Source: Caldilineaceae bacterium SB0664_bin_27
Lineage (GTDB): Bacteria; Chloroflexota; Anaerolineae; Caldilineales; Caldilineaceae
Assembly (NCBI GenBank): GCA_009838625.1
Contig: VXRG01000090.1
Span: forward strand, 1 to 33,033
DNA: 33,033 nucleotides
Reading direction: 5' to 3'
Below are positions 26,587-33,033 of this stretch, piece by piece. Made by a program: the position numbers and the translations under genes. How positions within the stretch are numbered: the first letter of the stretch is position 1; each line of letters starts with the position of its first letter. A model generated the notes under the pieces. That model had not been told where the DNA came from, did not search any database, and saw only the letters and a program-made list of their open reading frames with translations.

Positions 26587-28686
26587 CTAGGTTGACTTCA
26601 TCGTCAACATCCGCAGCCCGTTGGCGACAACAATGAGTGTGCTGCCTTCATGGCCGAGTACGCCTACCGGGAGGGGCAGTCTGAAACCGGGAACAAGCAG
26701 GGGAACGACGACCGTCAGCACAACCAGCGCGAAGATCACCGCCACCGAAAAATAGAGGTTCTGACGCACAATGTCACGCGCGCTCCTGCTCAAGCGCAGC
26801 ATAAAGGGAAGCTTGCCGAGGTCGTCGGACATGAGAACTACGTCGGCCGTCTCCAGGGCAACATCCGTGCCTGCGCCGCCCATTGCGATTCCAAGGCTGG
26901 AAGTCGCCATCGCGGGCGCGTCGTTAACCCCATCTCCGATCATTCCGACGGAGGCGGACTTTACCAGTTCTTCTACTATTTCAACCTTGTCCTCAGGCAG
27001 CAGTTCGGCATAGACGTCCTCCACGCCGACCTCCTCTGCGACGACAGCCGCCACGTCGCGATTGTCACCGGTCAACATCGCAATGCGGTTGATGCCGAGC
27101 TCCTTCAGGGCATCTATCGTAGCAGCCGCCCCAGTTCGAACGGTATCCGCCACGGCCAGAAACCCGACCACGTCAAAGTCCCCTCCGGTTGCGCCCGGAG
27201 GACTGGAACTAATCAGACTGCCACCATTTGCCGTCGCGTCTTCGTTGTCGACGGCGTCCTTTGCGATACTGCGCCGCGCAACGAGAATGGCCGTTTTTCC
27301 CTCCTCCTGCAACCGCCGGCCAATCATGCGGATGGCAGGGGGCAGGTCCATTTCCTCGCTTTCGAACTGCTTGTCATTGCCGATGGAGACCAACTCAAGG
27401 CCGTCGCCGCGCGCGTAGACTGCCTGAACGCCATGTCCAGCGATGCCGCGAAAGTCCCCAGGCGACTCATACGGCAATTCCATCTCCTGCGCACGCTGCA
27501 CGACCGCCTGAGCAATGGGGTGCTCACTGAGACTCTCGGCGCCGGCGGCAATGGTGATGAGCTCCTGCTCTGTGTAGCCGTTCAAGGGTACGACGTCGGT
27601 CAGCTGGGGTTTGCCCCTGGTCAAAGTTCCGGTCTTGTCGAATGCGAGCATATCCAGACCGGCCGCCCTTTCGAGGTGTGCCCCGCCTTTGAACAGAATC
27701 CCCTCGCGCGCTGCTGCGGCGATGGCGCTGAGGATGGATGCAGGCGTGCTGATGATGAGCGCGCAGGGGCTGGCAACCACGAGAAGCGTAATCGCTCGGT
27801 AGACTGTACGGTTGACCGGTTCGTCGGCGAACAGTAAAGGGACGATCGCGGCCAGAGCTGCAGCGCCCAAAACGACCAGCGTATACGGCTGACTAAATCT
27901 GTCGATAAACCGTTGCGTTGGGGCAGCGTTATGCTGGGCCTTCTGGACGAGGCCGATAATCTTGCTGATGGCGCTCTCCGACGCCAGTTTAGTCACCTGC
28001 AGCTCCAGCGCCCCGCTGCCGTTGATCGTGCCCGAAAAGACAGGGTCGCCAACCGCCTTGTATACCGGGATGCTCTCTCCGGTTATTGGACTCTGGTCCA
28101 CCGTACTCGATCCGGTCAATACCTGGCCGTCAACGGGCATGCGTTCGCCCGGCCTTACGACAACCAGATCGCCAAGAGACAGATCCTCAACGCGGATCTC
28201 CACCTCCTCGCCCTCTCGCCGAACGCGCGCCGTATCGGGCCGCAGCTCTGCCAGCCGGGAAATCGCCTGTCGAGTCCGTTCAGACGCAAATGATTCCAGG
28301 GCGCCGCTCAAGGTAAAGAGAAAGAGAAGCAGGGCGCCCTCCTCCCATTCACCGATGAGGGCCGCCCCCAGAGCCGCCGCGATCATCAGGAGGTCGATAT
28401 TGAAGACTCCGCAGCAGGCATTGGCCAGCGCTACCCTGGCGCCGGAGTATCCCCCTGCGGCGTAGGCAACCAGGGCAAAGAGGACCACGGCCCAAGCCGG
28501 CAGCAACCCACTAACTGAGCCGCCCAACCAACCGATCAGCAAGGCGACAAGTGTTATCGAAGCCAGTATAAACTCTGGATTCTCCCGCCAGAAAGCCGGC
28601 GCCAACGATGGAAGGGCCAACAGGCTGAACCGGGGCGTACCGGTCTTTCCCGTCTCCATCACTTGTTCATATGAACCGGTGGCCAT
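26587..28686 (-). CDS. P1B-4-type heavy-metal efflux ATPase
   Basis: A 699-aa P-type ATPase that pumps a divalent metal out of the cytoplasm. It has TGES (202-205), the membrane metal motif SPC (306-308), phosphorylation site DKTGT (350-354), the P1B hallmark SEHP (387-390), GDGVND (584-589) and HEGST (679-683) in the last helix. SPC with HEGGS/T defines subclass P1B-4, whose members export Co, Zn or Fe(II), unlike the CPC Cu/Zn pumps; no N-terminal metal domain is present, as expected. A low-complexity insert at about 472-504 enlarges the nucleotide domain. ATG 28686 is chosen because GGAAAG precedes it; a GTG at 28707 would overlap the regulator's stop (GTGA) and is a fair alternative. It follows the PerR-like gene directly, which suggests Fe(II) or peroxide-linked metal export as for Bacillus PfeT. 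Confidence 0.9.
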   Translation of the reverse strand: MATGSYEQVMETGKTGTPRFSLLALPSLAPAFWRENPEFILASITLVALLIGWLGGSVSGLLPAWAVVLFALVAYAAGGYSGARVALANACCGVFNIDLLMIAAALGAALIGEWEEGALLLFLFTLSGALESFASERTRQAISRLAELRPDTARVRREGEEVEIRVEDLSLGDLVVVRPGERMPVDGQVLTGSSTVDQSPITGESIPVYKAVGDPVFSGTINGSGALELQVTKLASESAISKIIGLVQKAQHNAAPTQRFIDRFSQPYTLVVLGAAALAAIVPLLFADEPVNRTVYRAITLLVVASPCALIISTPASILSAIAAAAREGILFKGGAHLERAAGLDMLAFDKTGTLTRGKPQLTDVVPLNGYTEQELITIAAGAESLSEHPIAQAVVQRAQEMELPYESPGDFRGIAGHGVQAVYARGDGLELVSIGNDKQFESEEMDLPPAIRMIGRRLQEEGKTAILVARRSIAKDAVDNEDATANGGSLISSSPPGATGGDFDVVGFLAVADTVRTGAAATIDALKELGINRIAMLTGDNRDVAAVVAEEVGVEDVYAELLPEDKVEIVEELVKSASVGMIGDGVNDAPAMATSSLGIAMGGAGTDVALETADVVLMSDDLGKLPFMLRLSRSARDIVRQNLYFSVAVIFALVVLTVVVPLLVPGFRLPLPVGVLGHEGSTLIVVANGLRMLTMKST

Positions 28687-28703
28687 TCTTTCCACTCTTT
28701 CAC

Positions 28704-29225
28704 TCACAGTTCGCCGCCGGAATCGGCAGCCGATCCTCGGGCCCAGGCTGCCTTCCCCGATGTGCGTCCCGCCCGCGCCCGCAGCTTTTCTCCAATCTCC
28801 TGCCGTTTGGCCTTCTGACATGCAGGGCAGAATCCGGTAACCTGGACCTGGACCGTGGTCGCCCTGAAACCTGTATCATGAAATATATTGTCCATGAGGA
28901 CGTCGGGCGCCAACGTGTCCTGCAGATCAGAAATCTGATGGCATCGCAGACAGACCAGGTTGACGTGTGGGTCGGGATCGGTCTCGTAATGTGTATGCTC
29001 AGTACCGGCGCTGATCTCAACGATGGCACCCAAGTCCCGCAGGGTATTGAGTGTGTTGTAGACAGTGGCCTGGCTTATTTCGGGATGTTTCTCCCGTACA
29101 GCTTCGAAGACCTGGGAAGTCGTTGGGTGAATCTTAGTGCTGGCGAGAAACTCGCATACGGCAACCCTCTGGTTCGTTACCCGCAGACCAGCTCGCCGAA
29201 GTGTGTTGATAAACCGTGCCGTCAT
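28704..29225 (-). CDS. Fur/PerR-family metal-dependent repressor
   Basis: A 173-aa Fur-superfamily regulator. It has a winged helix (LRRAGLRVTNQR and HPEISQATVYNTLNTLRDLG, 47-66) and a dimerisation domain with two structural CxxC pairs (C92/C95, C133/C136). Aligned to Bacillus PerR, the regulatory metal ligands are His33, Glu81 (Asp in PerR), His87, Asn89 (His93 in PerR) and Asp100, so two sensor positions differ. The ATG at 29225 is chosen for GAGGTG 7 nt upstream and because the protein then starts like other family members; the frame extends upstream through the promoter and operator. A tail of about 35 residues (Arg/Gly/Ala-rich) is extra. It heads an operon with the P1B-4 ATPase and is likely autoregulated through the box at 29245. 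Confidence 0.92.
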   Translation of the reverse strand: MTARFINTLRRAGLRVTNQRVAVCEFLASTKIHPTTSQVFEAVREKHPEISQATVYNTLNTLRDLGAIVEISAGTEHTHYETDPDPHVNLVCLRCHQISDLQDTLAPDVLMDNIFHDTGFRATTVQVQVTGFCPACQKAKRQEIGEKLRARAGRTSGKAAWARGSAADSGGEL

Positions 29226-29244
29226 ACGTGGACACCTCACAGAA

Positions 29245-29261
29245 TTTAGAATCACTCTAAA
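29245..29261 (-). promoter_or_regulatory. PerR/Fur-box-like operator
   Basis: TTTAGAATCACTCTAAA is a palindrome with six exact terminal bases on each side. Its central 15 bases match the Bacillus PerR-box consensus (TTATAATNATTATAA) at 11 of 14 defined positions when read on the minus strand. It lies between the -10 element and the start codon of the Fur/PerR-like gene, where a bound repressor would block transcription. Confidence 0.75.
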
Positions 29262-29274
29262 CAGCAGCAGGTCC

Positions 29275-29303
29275 AGTGTACACTTGCACTGGGGATTTGT
29301 CAA
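29275..29303 (-). promoter_or_regulatory. Promoter of the repressor-ATPase operon
   Basis: On the minus strand TTGACA (29303-29298), a 17-base spacer and TACACT (29280-29275) form a good sigma-70-type promoter. The expected start of transcription falls just before the PerR-like box. The -35 is perfect and the -10 matches four of six bases. Confidence 0.7.
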
Positions 29304-29596
29304 GCATAACTTAGAACAGTTCCAGATAAGAGAACCGAGGGCGGTCCGGCAGATGCCGCTGCGCCGCAGGACATACAGTTTTCCAATAGTTCTTTAAGGT
29401 GGCGCTGATGCGGAAATGGTTTACTATTGGAGTGTACGATCACTTACTGCTCGCGCTCACCTGACTCAGACCAGGGCTTTCGGCGTTGCAGCGGCGGACC
29501 TGCTCTCAGAGAACGTTGAACCGAGGACGTCAGTTTCTGCTGAAATCACTGTCCCGAGGCTATAGGCCCCTTTTGATAGACGGGAAAAAATCCACA
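29304..29596. other. Intergenic region before clpC
   Basis: These 293 bases separate the divergent repressor operon from clpC. I see no CIRCE element (HrcA), no CtsR heptad repeat and no clear promoter for clpC. A frame in phase with clpC is open from 29486 but its protein does not resemble a Clp N-terminus, so it is treated as untranslated leader. Confidence 0.4.
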
Positions 29597-32131
29597 ATGA
29601 TGCCATTTGACCGATTCACCCAGAAGGCCCAGCAGGCGGCAACCCGTTCGCTCGAGATTCTGCAGAAGTACAAACACTCGCAGATCGATACCGAACATTT
29701 CTTCCTGGCTCTTGTCGAACAGCCGGAGGGAACGGTGCCCCAACTGCTCGAGACACTCGGGGCCTCCGTCGACGTCATTGCCCGCAAGCTGGAAGCAGTC
29801 CTTGCCGCCGCGCACAAGAGCGGCGGGTCGCCTCACAGCGGCGTACCAACCGTGCAAGTTTTCATTACACCAAGACTCAACCGCGTAATGGGCGTCGCCC
29901 ACGAAGAGGCAAACAAACTTCAGGACGAATTCATAAGCACCGAACACATATTGCTTGCCATCGCCAGCGAACGGAACACGCACAGCGCAAACATCCTGCG
30001 GGACGCCGGCGTCACCAAAGAGCGGCTCTATGGCGCCATTGAGGAGATGAGAGGCGGGCAGCGAATAAATGAGCCGGACGCCGAAAGCAAGTTTCAGGTC
30101 CTGGAGAAGTACGGGCGGGACCTCACGCAGGCTGCCGCGGAAGATAAATTGGACCCGGTCGTGGGTCGCGTTGATGAGATTACGCGTGTGATGCAGGTGT
30201 TGTGCCGGAGGTCGAAGAACAACCCGGTCCTCATCGGAGAGGCAGGCGTGGGCAAGACCGCCATCATCGAAGGCCTCGCGCAACAGATAACGGCCAATGA
30301 CGTGCCCGAAATCCTGGCCGGCAAGAGATTGGTCTCGCTGGACCTGGGGGCCATGATCGCCGGGACCCGGTTCCGGGGCGAGTTCGAGGAGCGGCTGAAG
30401 GCGGCCATGGATGAGATTCGCCGCAGCGAGGGCGAGATCATCCTTTTCGTGGATGAGCTGCACACGGTCGTCGGCGCCGGAAACGCGGCCGGCGCGCTCG
30501 ATGCCAGCAACATGCTAAAGCCGGCCCTCTCCCGCGGTGAGCTGCAGTGCATCGGCGCTACCACGCTCGACGAATACCGCCAGCACATCGAGAAGGATTC
30601 CGCGCTGGAGCGGCGATTCGCCCCAGTCTACGTGGACGAGCCGGACATCGATGACGCAATCGCTATCCTGCGCGGGCTGCGCCTCCGCTATGAAGAGCAT
30701 CACGCCATTACCTACACCGACGACGCGCTTGAACAGGCGGTCCGACTGAGCTACCGCTACGTGCCGGACCGCAAGCTGCCGGATAAAGCGATCGACCTGA
30801 TCGACGAGGCGGCAGCCCGCCTGCGGGTGGCCATGCACGCCATGCCCGAAGACCTGAAGAAAACCAAGGCTTCGATCCAGGATCTTGAAGACCTCGAAGA
30901 AAATGCGTGGGCCGAACGGGACTACGAAAGGGCGGCGCAGACCAAGGCGGAACTTGCGCGGCTGAAGGAGGAGTTCAAGTCGGCCCTCAAGTCCTGGAAG
31001 AGCGAGACAAACCTTGACGACGTCGTTGACACCGACGACGTCGCGGCAATTGTACACAGCTGGACCGGGATTCCCGTAATGGACCTGCTCGAAGAGGAGA
31101 TGGAAAAGCTGCTGCGCATGGAGGAGTTCCTGCGGGAGCGCATTATCGGCCAGGAGCGGGCCATCGAAGCGGTGAGCGATGCCATCCGCCGCGCCCGCAG
31201 CGGTCTCAAAGACCCGAGCCGGCCAATAGGAACGTTTCTTTTCCTCGGGCCGACCGGGATCGGCAAGACGGAGTTGGCCAAAGTACTGGCCGCCTTCCTC
31301 TTCGATTCCGAAGACGCTCTTTTGCGTGTCGACATGAGCGAGTACCGCGAAGGACACACGGTGAGCAAACTGTTCGGCGCGCCTCCAGGATACGTAGGCT
31401 ACGAACAGGGGGGCCAGCTCACGGAACAGGTACGAAGACGCCCCTACCAGGTGTTGCTTTTCGATGAGATCGAGAAGGCCCACCCTGAGGTCTGGAACAC
31501 GCTTCTTCAGATCATGGAGGACGGCCACATGACTGACGGCCAAGGGCGCACCGTGAACTTTCGAAACACGGTGGTGATTATGACCAGCAACGTCGGCGCA
31601 GACTCGATCAAGCGCGGTCCGCTGGGGTTTGCCACGCCTGAGCTTGACGAAAACGCTCTTGCGCAGGGCGAATACAGCAAGGAGATGAAGAGGCTTTTCC
31701 GTCCCGAATTCCTCAATCGCATCGACGAGACCATCATTTTCGATCCGCTCAGCAGGGAACATGTACGAGACATCGTTTCCTTGCTTATGGGAGAGATCGC
31801 GCAGCGGCTCGATGAAATCGGTATCACGATCGAGATGACCGAAAAGGCCCGCGATCATCTCGCGGACACAGGTTATCATGCCGAATACGGCGCCCGGCCT
31901 TTGCGCCGTCTGCTGCAGAAGCGGATCGAGAATGAACTCAGCAAGCGCCTGCTGCGCGCCGAATACAAGACTGGCGACGAAATCCTGATCGACTATGCTG
32001 CGGACGAGGAATCAGGCGAGGAAAAACTGGTCTTCGTGAGAAGAGATCCGGAGCCGATTGCGGTAGAATGGTCGCCGGGAACGCAGGCCGAAGCCGGCCC
32101 GGGCATTGGTCAACAGGGATCGCAGGAATGA
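29597..32131 (+). CDS. clpC: ATP-dependent Clp protease ATPase subunit ClpC
   Basis: ClpC unfolds proteins and feeds them to the ClpP peptidase. The 844-aa protein has two Clp-N repeats (1-150), AAA1 with Walker A GEAGVGKT (214-221) and Walker B ILFVDE (282-287), a UVR-type middle motif ([17 protein letters not shown], 441-457), AAA2 with GPTGIGKT (551-558) and pore loop GYVGYEQGG (598-606), and the D2-small domain. The UVR motif and the loop LGF (676-678) after the AAA2 sensor region, where ClpP docks, distinguish it from ClpB. ATG 29597 ([14 protein letters not shown]) fits the family start; a weak GGGAA lies upstream. No clpP, mcsA/B or ctsR is in the window. Confidence 0.93.
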   Translation: MMPFDRFTQKAQQAATRSLEILQKYKHSQIDTEHFFLALVEQPEGTVPQLLETLGASVDVIARKLEAVLAAAHKSGGSPHSGVPTVQVFITPRLNRVMGVAHEEANKLQDEFISTEHILLAIASERNTHSANILRDAGVTKERLYGAIEEMRGGQRINEPDAESKFQVLEKYGRDLTQAAAEDKLDPVVGRVDEITRVMQVLCRRSKNNPVLIGEAGVGKTAIIEGLAQQITANDVPEILAGKRLVSLDLGAMIAGTRFRGEFEERLKAAMDEIRRSEGEIILFVDELHTVVGAGNAAGALDASNMLKPALSRGELQCIGATTLDEYRQHIEKDSALERRFAPVYVDEPDIDDAIAILRGLRLRYEEHHAITYTDDALEQAVRLSYRYVPDRKLPDKAIDLIDEAAARLRVAMHAMPEDLKKTKASIQDLEDLEENAWAERDYERAAQTKAELARLKEEFKSALKSWKSETNLDDVVDTDDVAAIVHSWTGIPVMDLLEEEMEKLLRMEEFLRERIIGQERAIEAVSDAIRRARSGLKDPSRPIGTFLFLGPTGIGKTELAKVLAAFLFDSEDALLRVDMSEYREGHTVSKLFGAPPGYVGYEQGGQLTEQVRRRPYQVLLFDEIEKAHPEVWNTLLQIMEDGHMTDGQGRTVNFRNTVVIMTSNVGADSIKRGPLGFATPELDENALAQGEYSKEMKRLFRPEFLNRIDETIIFDPLSREHVRDIVSLLMGEIAQRLDEIGITIEMTEKARDHLADTGYHAEYGARPLRRLLQKRIENELSKRLLRAEYKTGDEILIDYAADEESGEEKLVFVRRDPEPIAVEWSPGTQAEAGPGIGQQGSQE

Positions 32132-32153
32132 GATCCGCAGTTGGGCGGCGCAG

Positions 32154-32813
32154 ATGAGTTCCGAAACTTCTAGCGACCCTGAGCACCCGGCCAGGCTCCC
32201 GGCTTACCGAATCGAGACTGAGCGTGCGGTCGTGCGCTGCTGGCATCCAACCGACGCCGACAGACTGCTGCAGGCGGTCTCTCAGAGCATCGACCACTTG
32301 AGGGAGTGGATGCCCTGGGCAAAGAATGAACCGACGACCCTGGAAGAGAAGATCGCGTTACTCCGGCATTGGCGCGCGGGATTCGACGGGGACACCGACT
32401 ACACTTACGGAATCTTTTCGCCTGACGAAGAGGAGGTGTGGGGCGGAACCGGCTTGCACAAACGGCTGGAAGGGGACGCACTCGAGATCGGGTACTGGAT
32501 TCGGGCGGACCTTATCAACCGGGGTCTGGCGACTGAGGTTGCCGCGGCACTGACCAAAGTAGCCTTCACTGTAAACAGGGTGGACCGTGTCGAAATCCAT
32601 TGCGACCCGGCCAACGTGCGCAGCGCCGCGATTCCGCGCAAGTTGGGATTCACACAGGAAGCAGTGCTCCGCCGTCGCGCCACCGGTCTTGACGGTTCAC
32701 CCATCGACACGATGATCTGGACGCTTTTTCTCGATCAGTATGGGAACAGTCCTGTTGCCGAGGCTCGCGTCAAGGCGTTTGATGTCCTTGAATGCGAGAT
32801 TCAGATCACTTGA
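32154..32813 (+). CDS. RimJ/RimL-type GNAT acetyltransferase
   Basis: A 219-aa GNAT protein of the RimJ/RimL group, which acetylate N-terminal amines of ribosomal proteins or other amines. It has the start TERAVVRCWHPTDADRLL (22-39), the WMPW motif (52-55), GGTGLHKRLEGDALEIGYWI (97-116), the acetyl-CoA loop NRGLATEVAAAL (122-133) and NVRSAAIPRKLGF (154-166). These are the classical features including the EIGYWI strand. The ATG at 32154 is chosen because it gives a normal family N-terminus; the frame is open from 32106 inside clpC. It starts 22 bases after clpC and may be read through. Substrate unknown. Confidence 0.9.
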   Translation: MSSETSSDPEHPARLPAYRIETERAVVRCWHPTDADRLLQAVSQSIDHLREWMPWAKNEPTTLEEKIALLRHWRAGFDGDTDYTYGIFSPDEEEVWGGTGLHKRLEGDALEIGYWIRADLINRGLATEVAAALTKVAFTVNRVDRVEIHCDPANVRSAAIPRKLGFTQEAVLRRRATGLDGSPIDTMIWTLFLDQYGNSPVAEARVKAFDVLECEIQIT

Positions 32814-32848
32814 GTCGACTTCGACCATTACGCTGAACCAAACGCGTA

Positions 32849-33033
32849 GAACACCTTTTGTCCGCGGTGAACACATTTTGTCCGCGGAGGACGCGGAGGG
32901 GCGCGGAGAACACCTTTTGTCCGCGGAGGACGCGGAGGGTCGCGGAGAACACCTTTTTGTCCGCGGAGGACGCGGAGGGTCGCGGAGAACACCTTTTTGT
33001 CCGCGGAGGACGCGGAGGGTCGCGGAGAACACC
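32849..33033. repeat. 39-40 bp direct tandem repeats, running off the window
   Basis: One truncated unit (32849-32868) is followed by four full units starting at 32869, 32908, 32947 and 32987, and the start of another at 33027. Each begins GAACACCTTT (ACACA in the first full unit), has 4 or 5 T's, then GTCCGCGGAGGACGCGGAGG and ends TCGCGGA. Units 3 and 4 appear identical. The Cgcggagg-type motif is common in intergenic repeats of several phyla. There are no spacers, so it is not a CRISPR array. No coding function is seen. Confidence 0.92.

Noticed and set aside
26650..27837. 395-aa plus-strand frame opposite the P-type ATPase
   Set aside because: The ATPase frame has all its catalytic motifs; the plus-strand product has no domain and is a shadow frame.
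32697..33032. 111-aa minus-strand frame with repeated SPRPSASSADK
   Set aside because: It is a translation of the tandem DNA repeat and overlaps the acetyltransferase gene; no coding signal supports it.
32849..33033. Possible CRISPR array at the window end
   Set aside because: The repeats are contiguous with no unique spacers between them, and no cas genes are present.

Overview
The window reads as a chromosomal piece of a free-living bacterium, most likely a Chloroflexota member (Anaerolineae/Caldilineae-like). This placement is an inference from gene content (ClpC with UVR motif, MutS2, Era, RecO, SAM-I riboswitch), Thr/Pro-rich 'PTPT' linkers in envelope proteins, frequent GTG/TTG starts and a GC-rich core. 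No rRNA or other decisive marker gene is present.

Layout. (1) 1-4.6 kb is an accessory, visibly more AT-rich region. It holds two decayed IS3-type transposase remnants in opposite orientation and a series of short, mostly membrane-anchored or secreted proteins with no recognisable family. (2) 4.8-8.7 kb is a SAM-I riboswitch plus terminator, followed by mtnA, a LOG-family nucleotide hydrolase, an S51 peptidase and a PfkB kinase. (3) 9.0-13.35 kb has a small membrane protein on the minus strand, an acetyltransferase relic, then ahcY, metK and a TPR membrane protein. Regions 2 and 3 together look like SAM recycling and methionine/adenosine salvage. (4) 13.5-13.8 kb is a compact tRNA-Pro/Gly/Met(CAU) array with its own promoter. 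(5) 14.0-17.7 kb carries era and mutS2. (6) 17.7-23.7 kb is an envelope polysaccharide cluster: two Wzz-like proteins, a BY-kinase-like ATPase with an altered P-loop, rmlA, an unknown 269-aa protein, rmlB and a double-GNAT protein. (7) 23.7-26.6 kb has a TrkA-N potassium channel, recO and a membrane protein. (8) 26.6-29.3 kb, on the minus strand, is a Fur/PerR-family repressor and a P1B-4 metal-efflux ATPase behind a clear promoter and a PerR-box-like palindrome. (9) 29.6-32.8 kb has clpC and a RimJ/RimL-type acetyltransferase. (10) The last 185 bases are 39-40 bp tandem repeats running off the window.

How the genes fit together. MetK makes SAM, AhcY hydrolyses the S-adenosylhomocysteine left after methyl transfer, and MtnA starts salvage of the methylthioribose left by polyamine-type reactions. 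The PfkB kinase could take the adenosine released by AhcY. Control of mtnA by a SAM-sensing leader is consistent with this. The rmlA/rmlB genes supply dTDP-4-keto-6-deoxyglucose to a polymer whose length or export the Wzz/kinase proteins would control. The PerR-like/P1B-4 pair resembles the PerR-PfeT iron-efflux arrangement of Bacillus.

No wholly new multi-gene system stands out. The best leads are the SAM-I leader with an enlarged, internally duplicated 3' part, the PerR-box-controlled metal ATPase operon with an altered sensor residue, the BY-kinase homologue lacking a normal P-loop, and the unknown protein inside the rml cluster. All calls are from reading the sequence; no database search was run.
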